A DNA stretch of 16,292 bases, from the NCBI GenBank assembly GCA_964649195.1, contig CAZYPK010000123.1, positions 1 through 16,292 on the forward strand, read 5' to 3'. This DNA is from JTS-RE9 sp964649195. GTDB taxonomy: Bacteria > Planctomycetota > Phycisphaerae > Phycisphaerales > Phycisphaeraceae. Position 1 is the stretch's first letter, and each line of letters starts with the position of its first letter. The notes beneath the pieces were generated by a model. That model ran no database searches and was not told where the DNA came from. It saw only the letters and a program-made list of their open reading frames with translations. The translations under genes and the position numbers were made by a program. Shown here one piece after another: positions 7,166-13,044 of this stretch.

Positions 7166-8482
7166 ATGAAACGACGCAAATTGGGGATTTTGGTATTGGT
7201 CGCTCTCTTACCGGTTATGGTCATTGCGGCAGAAAAAAGCGCTGACCAGACGCGATTGCCAGTGGACCGCGACGGCAATCCAATTCCGACCGTCAAAATC
7301 AGCGATGGAGGATGGAACGCCGCAGCAAAAGACAAATCGCTCTACCTCGTAATCCCAATTCGTGGCGAAATAGGCAAAGAAGTACTCGGTCCGGGAGTGG
7401 ATCGAGCAATAGCTTATGCGATTGAAACTCGGTCAATCAAACACATTGTGTTCGACATCGATAGTCCCGGAGGCCAGATTGCTGTTGCCAAAGAGATCGT
7501 TACTTCGATCACGAGGGCGAAGTCGCTATTTTCCTTCCATGCGCATATACGTCGCGCTCACAGCAGCGCTATCTGGATTGCCTTCGCCTGCGATCGTATT
7601 TGGACCGAACGGACTGCGAGCATAGGCGGCGCACTTCCGTTCATAATCGACGCGACGGGAAATATTGCTGTTGACGAAAAGCTAATTTCAATTTTCGCAG
7701 CGGAAGTCGCTGCAACTGCCGGATCGGCTGGGTATCCAGAATCGATTGCTCGTGCAATGGTGCAGCCCAAGGCGATGGTATACGCCACGCCAAACAAGAC
7801 GGGTGGATGGACTTTCGCGAATAGTAAGCCGCAGGGAGATGGTGCTGAAGTAATCGACGATACGGATCAATTGCTGACTATGACGGCGGCTTCATTAGTG
7901 AAGTACGGCATTAGCAGACCCTTGCAGACTGGTCCGGCCGGGATCGGAAGTGAGTTAAAGCTAGAAAACTGGAAGATGGCAAATGAGTATGGAATAAAAT
8001 CCATGGAGTATGCGATGGTGGAGTCGCAAGTACTTTATACCGCGCGTGAATGGCGCGCCAAGGCCGAGGCCGAGACAGCGGAAGTTCTTGCAAAGAGTTC
8101 GCTTCCTCCTCTTCGGGCGGACGCAACAGCGGCAGAGAAAATTAAACACCAGACGATCGAACAGAACTTAAAGCGCCGAGCTATTGCACATGTGAATACG
8201 ACAGGATCAGGCGGAACCGCAACTCGGTGGGAATCGCTCGCGACGTCAATAGGCGGAGCATTCGAGAACCACCCGCAGCGTGAAATATGGTTCATAGATA
8301 ATGCGGCCACACGATCTTTTGTCGTGAGGGATAGTGCTGATTGGCAACGGCGGTATCGCCTCGCGTTTCGCGACATCCAGAATGCACAACGTAAGGCCGT
8401 CGGACTTTCGGCATTTCCTTTCGCGGAGTGGCTGAAGAAGGAAGGTGAAGTAATACAAGCTGTCGGATTAGCAGGGTATTGA
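7166..8482 (+). CDS. Secreted ClpP/NfeD-type serine protease-like protein
   Basis: ATG at 7166 is chosen over a TTG at 7151 because it begins a clean signal peptide (MKRRKLGILVLVALLPVMVIA). Residues ~58-200 have the ClpP/crotonase fold seen in NfeD and SppA (S49) proteases. The strand 'LYLVIPIRGEIG' leads to 'DRAIAYAI', 'HIVFDIDSPGGQIAVAKEI' (93-111), 'AHSSAIWIAFACDRIWT' (131-147) with candidate nucleophile Ser133 or Ser134, and 'ASIGGALPF' (151-159). A Lys at 172, before 'LISIFAAEVAATAG', sits where NfeD proteases carry the general-base lysine. The C-terminal ~230 residues match no domain I know. NfeD's membrane and OB domains are absent. Its base composition is clearly lower in GC than the kinase before it. 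It is likely a periplasmic or lipid-facing protease. Catalytic activity is inferred. Confidence 0.82.
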   Translation: MKRRKLGILVLVALLPVMVIAAEKSADQTRLPVDRDGNPIPTVKISDGGWNAAAKDKSLYLVIPIRGEIGKEVLGPGVDRAIAYAIETRSIKHIVFDIDSPGGQIAVAKEIVTSITRAKSLFSFHAHIRRAHSSAIWIAFACDRIWTERTASIGGALPFIIDATGNIAVDEKLISIFAAEVAATAGSAGYPESIARAMVQPKAMVYATPNKTGGWTFANSKPQGDGAEVIDDTDQLLTMTAASLVKYGISRPLQTGPAGIGSELKLENWKMANEYGIKSMEYAMVESQVLYTAREWRAKAEAETAEVLAKSSLPPLRADATAAEKIKHQTIEQNLKRRAIAHVNTTGSGGTATRWESLATSIGGAFENHPQREIWFIDNAATRSFVVRDSADWQRRYRLAFRDIQNAQRKAVGLSAFPFAEWLKKEGEVIQAVGLAGY

Positions 8483-8521
8483 TCAGGTGGCGTCGAGACT
8501 TTTGGAAACCTTTGGTAGTGG

Positions 8522-9196
8522 CTATTCGGACATATGCATCCATCTATTGAATCGTACTTCGCGCTCCTTGCGCCAACCGTGCTTTGTCATCCAATTGCGG
8601 CCGATATCCTCGATCAACCGATGGTCCCCGAATTGACGCCCGATGTAGCCCGCATGTGCACCGCCACATTGATTTTCAGTAGATATAGGCCTCAATTGTT
8701 GTTCGGGGTTCGCGTCTAGGGATAGACGCGATGCAAGAACAATCGCATGGTCGCGTCGAAACAGCCCAGGGGAAAGGCAAATACGCGAGTCGCCTGGTGG
8801 AAAGGGGTAACACCGAAGACTCACCGAAGTGATGACGGGATCGTCCTCTAACACCCGAACAAGAGCTGAAACATCAACGGAATCACGCAATAACCAATCA
8901 TCTTCGAGATGAAAGAAGAAGGGAGTAGTTGGCTGCACCCAGCACCATTTCAACGCGCCCGCGAAGTTCCGAACAGCCGGGCGTCGAGGATGGACGGAGC
9001 CAAAATACTGACGCGCGACACGCTCGCAATCATCCAGCGAAGGAGTGTCCAAAGGGTCAATGTTCAGGAAGAGACGCGAGTTCAACCAGTCGACCCCACG
9101 CAGGTTCCGCCGAAATGAGGCGTATGTTTGCGCAAGTAAATCAGGTCGATCCATTGCAGTGGTTGTAAAGTCGATTAGCATGCAGATGCTGCCCAT
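8522..9196 (-). CDS. GT-A-fold glycosyltransferase-like protein
   Basis: This 224-residue protein starts MGSICMLIDFTTTAMDRP. The second Met (start at 9181) is an equally good start, and no strong SD is seen for either. Family-like features are a first strand followed by 'RPDLLAQTYASF' (17-28), 'LFLNIDPLD' (42-50) and 'FFFHLEDDWLL' (93-103). The acidic EDD (98-100) sits at the DxD-type nucleotide-sugar/metal site. The C-terminal 'IEDIGRNWMTKHGW' resembles the tail of small phage-like or cell-surface GT2-related transferases. It is convergent with the upstream protease (39-base gap) and divergent from the SIR2 gene (44-base gap), the only leftward gene in the island. Donor and acceptor are unknown. 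Confidence 0.7.
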   Translation of the reverse strand: MGSICMLIDFTTTAMDRPDLLAQTYASFRRNLRGVDWLNSRLFLNIDPLDTPSLDDCERVARQYFGSVHPRRPAVRNFAGALKWCWVQPTTPFFFHLEDDWLLRDSVDVSALVRVLEDDPVITSVSLRCYPFPPGDSRICLSPGLFRRDHAIVLASRLSLDANPEQQLRPISTENQCGGAHAGYIGRQFGDHRLIEDIGRNWMTKHGWRKEREVRFNRWMHMSE

Positions 9197-9240
9197 CTCG
9201 ACGAAGCGTCGTCCCCGGGAAATGGAAAATTGAGATTAAC

Positions 9241-10416
9241 ATGGCAAAAGTAAAACGCAAGATTGTGCTCTTTCTCGGTGCAGGATTCGCAATGCATGCC
9301 AACTATCCGACGATGGCGATGTTCGGTGCGAGATCTGAGTGGCGCTACCACGACTGGACCAAACACGAGCCGTCAGTCAGTGCGAAGCCAAAGTCTGGTC
9401 ACAGGAAGGCCGCGTCGTTGATGCTCAATGCAGCAAAAACTTATCGCGATTTTGAATCATGGTGCCGACGTTCTGCGCACGTCGTGAATATCGACATAGA
9501 GAATGTTGAGGCGCTTTTCTGTATGGCGGAGGCGCTTCAAGGTGAGAAGCGACTGATCAAACTGAATCAGGGCGAAGTGTCCGCAGAAGAGGTCTTACGG
9601 CAGATTAAGATTTGGCTATGGGATATGTATCGTCCGTATCCGCCTCACGATTCCCCCTATCGCTTTGCGAAAGCACCGTACAAGAAGCTAATTGCTGAAC
9701 TGCAACAATACGAAGTGACCGTCCTGACCACGAACTATGATGTGTTGTTCGAGATCGCTGCTTGGGAGATGAAGTGGAAATGTTGGTATCCGTTCGATGG
9801 CAAGTATACAAGCCTACTCGCAGGTCGTGGAACGAAAGAGTTCGTCAATTTGTGTAAAACCCGTGGCCCCTTGGTTTGTAAACTGCATGGAAGCGTTAAC
9901 TATTTTATGGGAGTGGATGGTAATAAATTCGGGGTTGCAAACATCGTAAGTTCAGCGGACAAGGTTGGGTTATCTCCGAAAATGAAGGGCAGGCCTCAGA
10001 TCAACGCTGCTGATGCGATTTACGAATTGCGCGAACGTTATGGTGACCAATTGGTGCCTGCAATTGTGCCTCCCGTGTACGACAAGAGCGAGCATACGCG
10101 AGATGATTGGCTTAAGAACATTTGGAGACACGCATTTGAAGCGGTCGCTGACGCTGACAATTTGATTTTCATTGGATACAGTTTGCCCCCAACTGACGGA
10201 TATATGGCTTCGATGTTGAAGGCTGCTGTTGCGTCTCGTGAAACAGATCGTTCGTTAAGAGTTGCGGTTATCGATCCTTCCGACACCGTAACGGCAAACT
10301 ATGAACGTGTCTTCCGGCGCGGCGGCAGTTTAGCCGACTTTCGCGTGATACGCGAGACTTTTGTGCAAGCCGTGAGCACGCCGGAATTAATTCGTCGATT
10401 CCTGACCAAAGAATGA
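9241..10416 (+). CDS. SIR2-domain protein, predicted NAD-consuming effector
   Basis: A 391-residue SIR2-like protein (SIR2_2 type). Landmarks are 'VLFLGAGFAMHANYP' (9-23, the GAG NAD-binding loop), 'VLTTNYDVLFE' (161-171), 'VCKLHGSVNYF' (212-222) with the catalytic-type His216, 'PAIVPPVYDKS' (273-283) and 'LIFIGYSLPPTDGYM' (308-322). All core motifs of this family are present, and the protein is close to a single-domain length. SIR2-type proteins in bacterial defence systems (Thoeris ThsA, DSR, SIR2-pAgo) degrade NAD and cause abortive infection. That role here is inference. The stop overlaps the next ORF by ATGA. The gene is lower in GC than the chromosome core. No good SD precedes the ATG at 9241. 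Confidence 0.88.
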   Translation: MAKVKRKIVLFLGAGFAMHANYPTMAMFGARSEWRYHDWTKHEPSVSAKPKSGHRKAASLMLNAAKTYRDFESWCRRSAHVVNIDIENVEALFCMAEALQGEKRLIKLNQGEVSAEEVLRQIKIWLWDMYRPYPPHDSPYRFAKAPYKKLIAELQQYEVTVLTTNYDVLFEIAAWEMKWKCWYPFDGKYTSLLAGRGTKEFVNLCKTRGPLVCKLHGSVNYFMGVDGNKFGVANIVSSADKVGLSPKMKGRPQINAADAIYELRERYGDQLVPAIVPPVYDKSEHTRDDWLKNIWRHAFEAVADADNLIFIGYSLPPTDGYMASMLKAAVASRETDRSLRVAVIDPSDTVTANYERVFRRGGSLADFRVIRETFVQAVSTPELIRRFLTKE

Positions 10417-10442
10417 TACGCCGACATTGGAAAGGGAATAAG

Positions 10443-10462
10443 TACATATCCGTTCGTGTTCA
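10443..10462 (+). repeat. 20-bp dispersed repeat, copy 1
   Basis: TACATATCCGTTCGTGTTCA at 10443-10462 recurs with two mismatches at 11332-11351 (TACATATCCGTCCGAGTTCA). Both copies are preceded by a purine-rich AAAGGG/AAAAGGGGAGAA lead-in. The first copy precedes element C. The second directly precedes a strong promoter. The two may mark the ends of one inserted segment containing the DUF4258-DUF2283 pair. Confidence 0.6.
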
Positions 10463-10485
10463 GGGCAATACCATATACATCATCA

Positions 10486-10667
10486 GGCCCAAAGGGCCAT
10501 CACAACCCAGCCCAGGGCAACGCCCTGGGCACGTGGCGCAAGCGGTCAAAGCTCTGAAAGAGCGATACAACAGGTTGCCGCGCAATGCTTCGCTCCTTCA
10601 GAGCTTCAAGGCTACGTGGTTCGATGACCCAGGGCGTTGCCCTGGGCTGGGTTGTGTCGGTCCTTCG
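10486..10667. repeat. Palindromic element C (paired GCCCAGGGC hairpins)
   Basis: The left arm at 10486-10530 holds the small hairpin GGCCC-AAA-GGGCC, then ACAACCCA, then a 9-bp stem GCCCAGGGC with an AAC loop. The right arm at 10628-10667 is the inverted copy, with an 8-bp stem and GTT loop, then TGGGTTGT, then GGTCC-TTC-GGACC. The outer hairpins differ by paired compensatory changes (GGCCC/GGGCC against GGTCC/GGACC). An inner inverted repeat joins AAGCTCTGAA at 10549 to TTCAGAGCTT at 10598. The whole can fold as a long cruciform. It sits inside an open frame. Confidence 0.85.
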
Positions 10668-10744
10668 GACCAGAAAAACCGGTCGCGCCTGATACACTAC
10701 GGCCTGACGGATGAGGAGATTGCCATTGTCGAGGAGGCGACGAA

Positions 10745-10996
10745 ATGATGATCCAGATTCATCCACATGCGGCACAACGTATGCGAGAGCGGGGAGCCAC
10801 GGCAGCGCGGGTTCGCGAAACGGTGATGAAGGGGACGCAGTCATCTGCCAAGTTTGGGCGGACGAAGTTCACTCTTGTTTTTCCGTACGGCAAGCCCTGG
10901 AACGGAAAGAAGTACGCAAGGCAGAAGATCGAAGTTCTTGCCGCTATAATTCCTAGTGGCTGGCTGGTGGTGACGGTCATCGTGAAATTCTTTTGA
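10745..10996 (+). CDS. DUF4258 family protein, likely toxin-like partner
   Basis: A strong SD (GGAGG at 10733-10737, 7-base spacing) supports the start at 10745, where ATGATG overlaps the upstream stop. The 83 residues follow the DUF4258 pattern: 'IHPHAAQRMRERGATAARVRETV' at the N-terminus (His6, His8, Arg12 and a RERG turn), then 'KFTLVFPYGKPWNGKKYARQKIEVLA' and the terminal beta strand 'GWLVVTVIVKFF'. DUF4258 proteins are small, often adjacent to DUF2283 proteins, and resemble RelE/BrnT-like mRNA-interferase folds. Toxin activity is inferred. The pair with the next gene (12-base gap) supports a toxin-antitoxin-like unit. Confidence 0.85.
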   Translation: MMIQIHPHAAQRMRERGATAARVRETVMKGTQSSAKFGRTKFTLVFPYGKPWNGKKYARQKIEVLAAIIPSGWLVVTVIVKFF

Positions 10997-11008
10997 GGAT
11001 GCTGATTC

Positions 11009-11248
11009 ATGCAACTGACCTACGATCCAACATGCAACATCGCCTACATCCGCCTTCGCAAGAAAACCGGCAAGGTCACCACGCTGGCGGTTTCCGATGA
11101 GCTGAACATCGACCTGGACCGGCATGGAAAGATCTATGGCATCGAACTGCTCAACGCCAGCGAGCAGTTGGACACGCCGCGAATGAAAAATCTGGTCATT
11201 GAGAACCGGGGATCAGGTCAGAAGGTCGAGCTTCCGCTGGCGGTCTGA
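11009..11248 (+). CDS. DUF2283 family protein, likely partner of DUF4258
   Basis: The start at 11009 follows GAGGA (10995-10999) with about 9 bases of spacing. The 79 residues match DUF2283. 'MQLTYDPTCNIAYIRLRK' is the YDxxxDxlYI-like opening. It is followed by 'DELNIDLDRHGKIYGIELLNASEQL', the family's strand-turn-strand 'vDldedGkivGIEiLdAS'. The family is usually found next to DUF4258 and is thought to be its antitoxin-like partner. No DNA-binding motif was identified. The gene ends the tightly packed unit that starts at the SIR2 gene. Flanking repeats at 10443 and 11332 bracket this pair. Confidence 0.87.
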   Translation: MQLTYDPTCNIAYIRLRKKTGKVTTLAVSDELNIDLDRHGKIYGIELLNASEQLDTPRMKNLVIENRGSGQKVELPLAV

Positions 11249-11358
11249 TCGCCAGGCCAGTCGTTCACGCTTCTTTGCAGCCGTATCTCCCTTCGCAAGC
11301 GTCTCTCCGGCGGGGAGCCAAAAGGGGAGAATACATATCCGTCCGAGTTCAATATTCA

Positions 11359-11387
11359 TTGTCACATCCCTGTCTGCATGCTATAAT
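11359..11387 (+). promoter_or_regulatory. Near-consensus sigma-70 promoter
   Basis: TTGTCA at 11359-11364 and TATAAT at 11382-11387 are separated by exactly 17 bases. That is 5/6 and 6/6 matches to the -35 and -10 consensus. Transcription would start near 11394 and give a leader of about 415 bases ahead of the response regulator at 11811. An alternative is a promoter for a non-coding RNA in the leader. Confidence 0.7.
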
Positions 11388-11600
11388 ATCCGACTGGTTC
11401 TCCATCTCTTTGAGCGGGGTCATCAACGTGTTTTTTTCAGACTTGCCAATTGAGCGGGTGGCTGGAGTTTCATGGACCGACATGGGCCTCGGGGGATCGT
11501 GCATCGCCATCCCTGGCGAATGTCCGCCCGGACATCAAGCGGCCCTTCTGCGGACATCCTGCGACATCGCGAACCGGCGTTTTCAGCGCAAAATCAAGGG

Positions 11601-11708
11601 GGGTGGACAAAATCTTGTCTACCCGTTTACCCCTAGACACGCTTTAACCTGTGTGTTCAAAATGAATTAGACCCCAGGATGAAAATGAAAAAAGCGCAGG
11701 GTAGACAA
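11601..11708. promoter_or_regulatory. Three copies of GGGTRGACAA, candidate operator or leader hairpin
   Basis: GGGTGGACAA at 11601-11610 and TTGTCTACCC at 11615-11624 form a local 10-bp stem (one G-T wobble) with an AATC loop. GGGTAGACAA at 11699-11708 is a third copy that can pair perfectly with 11615-11624. Two mutually exclusive hairpins are therefore possible about 100-210 bases ahead of the response regulator start. This is the layout expected of an attenuator or of a cooperative operator. Which, if either, is unknown. Confidence 0.45.
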
Positions 11709-11810
11709 ACTTGGGGGTCACAAAGTGTGAAACATCGTATTCTGCTTTCGCAAAGTCTTGTCTGTGCTGGGCGTGATCTGTGTGTACTCTGTGGTTGATT
11801 ATTCATCGAT

Positions 11811-12398
11811 ATGGAAAAAGCCAGAGCCAAACCGTTTCATCCGATTCTCGTTGTCGATGATGACAACATCTTTCGGCTGCGCCTTGTACGAGCGCTCGAA
11901 GACCGAGGCCTGCGCTCTTATGGCGCTGCCAGTGGTGCGGAAGCGGTGAATGTGATGCGGGAGGTCAAGCCGGTGCGGGCGATTATTGATCTGCGCATGA
12001 ATGAAGAGTCCGGCTTGGAAGTGTTGCAGCAGCTCAAGGCGATCGACCCCGCGCTGATCGTCATTGTTCTCACTGGCTACGGCAGCATCGCCACCGCGAA
12101 GGAGGCGATCCGCGTGGGGGCGCACGATTACCTGACCAAGCCTGCCGATGCGGACCAGATACTGGCCGCGTTTGAAAGCGCCGATGCCGCCCCCGGAGGC
12201 TCCGGTACCCCCGGCGCCTCCGGGGGGCGCGTGCCCGCGCCGGATTCGGCGCCTTCGCTGGCCCAGGTGGAATGGGAGCATATCCAGCGGATTCTGGCGG
12301 ATTGCGGCGGCAACGTCTCGCAGGCGGCGCGGGTGCTGGGCATCCATCGCAGGTCGTTGCAGCGGAAGCTGTCGAAGAATCCGCCGCCGGAGATGTGA
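11811..12398 (+). CDS. regA-like: RegA/ActR/PrrA-like response regulator
   Basis: A 195-residue regulator with an N-terminal receiver: acidic pocket 'VVDDDN' (15-19), phosphoacceptor Asp60 in 'AIIDLRMNEESGLEVL', Thr88 in 'VLTGYGSIATAKEAI', and Lys110 in 'DYLTKPADADQIL'. The segment LTGYGSIATA...GAxDYLxKPADADxIL is the RegA family signature. A Gly/Pro/Ala-rich linker (~123-150), longer than usual, separates it from a Fis-type helix-turn-helix: 'WEHIQRILADCGGNVSQAARVLGIHRRSLQRKL' (about 153-185). It is the expected partner of the RegB-like kinase at 5711. It binds DNA as part of redox-responsive control in characterised relatives. No clear SD is seen. Element B follows 25 bases after the stop. 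Confidence 0.93.
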   Translation: MEKARAKPFHPILVVDDDNIFRLRLVRALEDRGLRSYGAASGAEAVNVMREVKPVRAIIDLRMNEESGLEVLQQLKAIDPALIVIVLTGYGSIATAKEAIRVGAHDYLTKPADADQILAAFESADAAPGGSGTPGASGGRVPAPDSAPSLAQVEWEHIQRILADCGGNVSQAARVLGIHRRSLQRKLSKNPPPEM

Positions 12399-12402
12399 AG
12401 TC

Positions 12403-12595
12403 ATCAGAGCTTGGGAACAGGAGCCGCGACGTAACACGTCGCGGACGTGAACGGACTGAAAGGGTGGTCGAATGCACCTTTTTCTTTCAGCCTCGATCAG
12501 TGCCCGGTCGTTTTTCGCATCCCGTGATCCGCTGCGCGATGGTCACGCCATTGCTTGTCGCTCACGTCCGCGACGTGTTACGTCGCGGCTCTGAT
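12403..12595. repeat. Palindromic element B with paired AAC-loop hairpins
   Basis: Left hairpin at 12424-12444: stem CCGCGACGT/ACGTCGCGG with an AAC loop. Right hairpin at 12568-12588: the same in inverted orientation. The flank inside the left hairpin, ACGTGAACGGACTGAAAGGG, matches that of element A closely. The right outer edge GCGGCTCTGATG nearly matches the right edge of element A. CATCAGAGC just before the left hairpin (12403-12411) mirrors that outer edge. Between the hairpins, CTGAAAG...CTTTCAG (12456-12490) could form a weak terminator-like structure ending in T-rich sequence. Confidence 0.82.
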
Positions 12596-12602
12596 GCCCG
12601 GC

Positions 12603-13025
12603 TCAGTTTGAAAAGACGGTTCGCCGCAGCGAGGCGATGCGGCGGTGCAGTCGCGTTCGCTTGCGTGCGGAAAGGGATTGCGAATAGGCGGCGGCATGGT
12701 GGCGCATGGTGCGCGGCGAGACCAGCAGGGTCAGCGGATTGGGCAGGCTTTGGGCGTTGGCGATGCGGATCAGCAGCCGGCGATCCATGAGTGAAAGGCG
12801 CAGCTCGCGCGCCAGTCCGTTGAAGATCCGCAGCGGGGTCGGATCGGCCGGCTGATGCACCGTCTGGTTGCGCCAGCCCAGCCAGACCATGACCCCCAGC
12901 AGGGCGAGGGCGAAGATGAAGAGAAGGATGGGGGCGGACGCATCGCGGTCAAATCCGTCCCGGAAGGCGCGGGCCAGCTCTTCGCGGGAAAGCCGCTGGG
13001 CCAGGATGAGGAGATTGGAAGTCAT
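12603..13025 (-). CDS. Small single-TM protein of unknown function
   Basis: A 140-residue protein with an amphipathic N-terminus (MTSNLLILAQRLSREELARAF), one TM segment at about 31-51 (APILLFIFALALLGVMVWLGW), and a soluble C-terminal part. 'RELRLSLMDRRLLIRIANAQSLPNPLTLLVSPRTM' recalls hypothetical proteins I associate with planctomycetes, but I can assign no function. It starts 19 bases after the stop of the HEAT-repeat gene, so the two are probably cotranscribed. It is convergent with the response regulator across element B. Confidence 0.75.
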   Translation of the reverse strand: MTSNLLILAQRLSREELARAFRDGFDRDASAPILLFIFALALLGVMVWLGWRNQTVHQPADPTPLRIFNGLARELRLSLMDRRLLIRIANAQSLPNPLTLLVSPRTMRHHAAAYSQSLSARKRTRLHRRIASLRRTVFSN

Positions 13026-13044
13026 GGTGAACGGTCCCGGCTGA

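Larger units (their letters stand above)
10413..10748 (+). pseudogene. ORF interrupted by palindromic element C; methylase-like tail
   Basis: An open frame of 111 codons whose ATG overlaps the SIR2 stop (ATGA) and whose stop overlaps the DUF4258 start. Residues ~25-90 are encoded by palindromic element C and read as low-information sequence (GPSQPSPGQRPG...). Only the ends look gene-like. The last residues 'HYGLTDEEIAIVEEA' resemble the C-terminal signature (YGLTxEEIxIVE) common at the end of type IIG/Eco57I and BREX-type adenine methyltransferases. A plausible reading is a deleted methyltransferase gene whose tail survives downstream of an inserted repeat. It could instead be a translated spacer that keeps ribosomes moving from SIR2 to DUF4258. 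Confidence 0.4.
11249..11810. other. Gene-free interval: repeat, promoter and leader of the regulator
   Basis: No convincing ORF in 562 bases. It contains the second copy of the 20-bp repeat (11332-11351), a near-consensus promoter (11359-11387), and a leader of about 420 bases. The leader includes the GGGTRGACAA hairpin and its repeat copy. The response regulator starts at 11811 without an evident SD. Confidence 0.7.

Noticed and set aside
11275..11670. 131-codon rightward frame before the regulator
   Set aside because: It has no SD, no recognisable domain and mixed composition. It contains the promoter and hairpins, so it is treated as leader DNA.
7067..11810. Integrase, tRNA attachment site or transposase for the island
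   Set aside because: No such gene, tRNA or flanking direct repeat of att type was found within the window.
12456..12490. Rho-independent terminator of the regulator gene
   Set aside because: CTGAAAG/CTTTCAG with an inner GGTG/CACC stem is bulged and its T-tract lies inside the stem. It is too weak to call.
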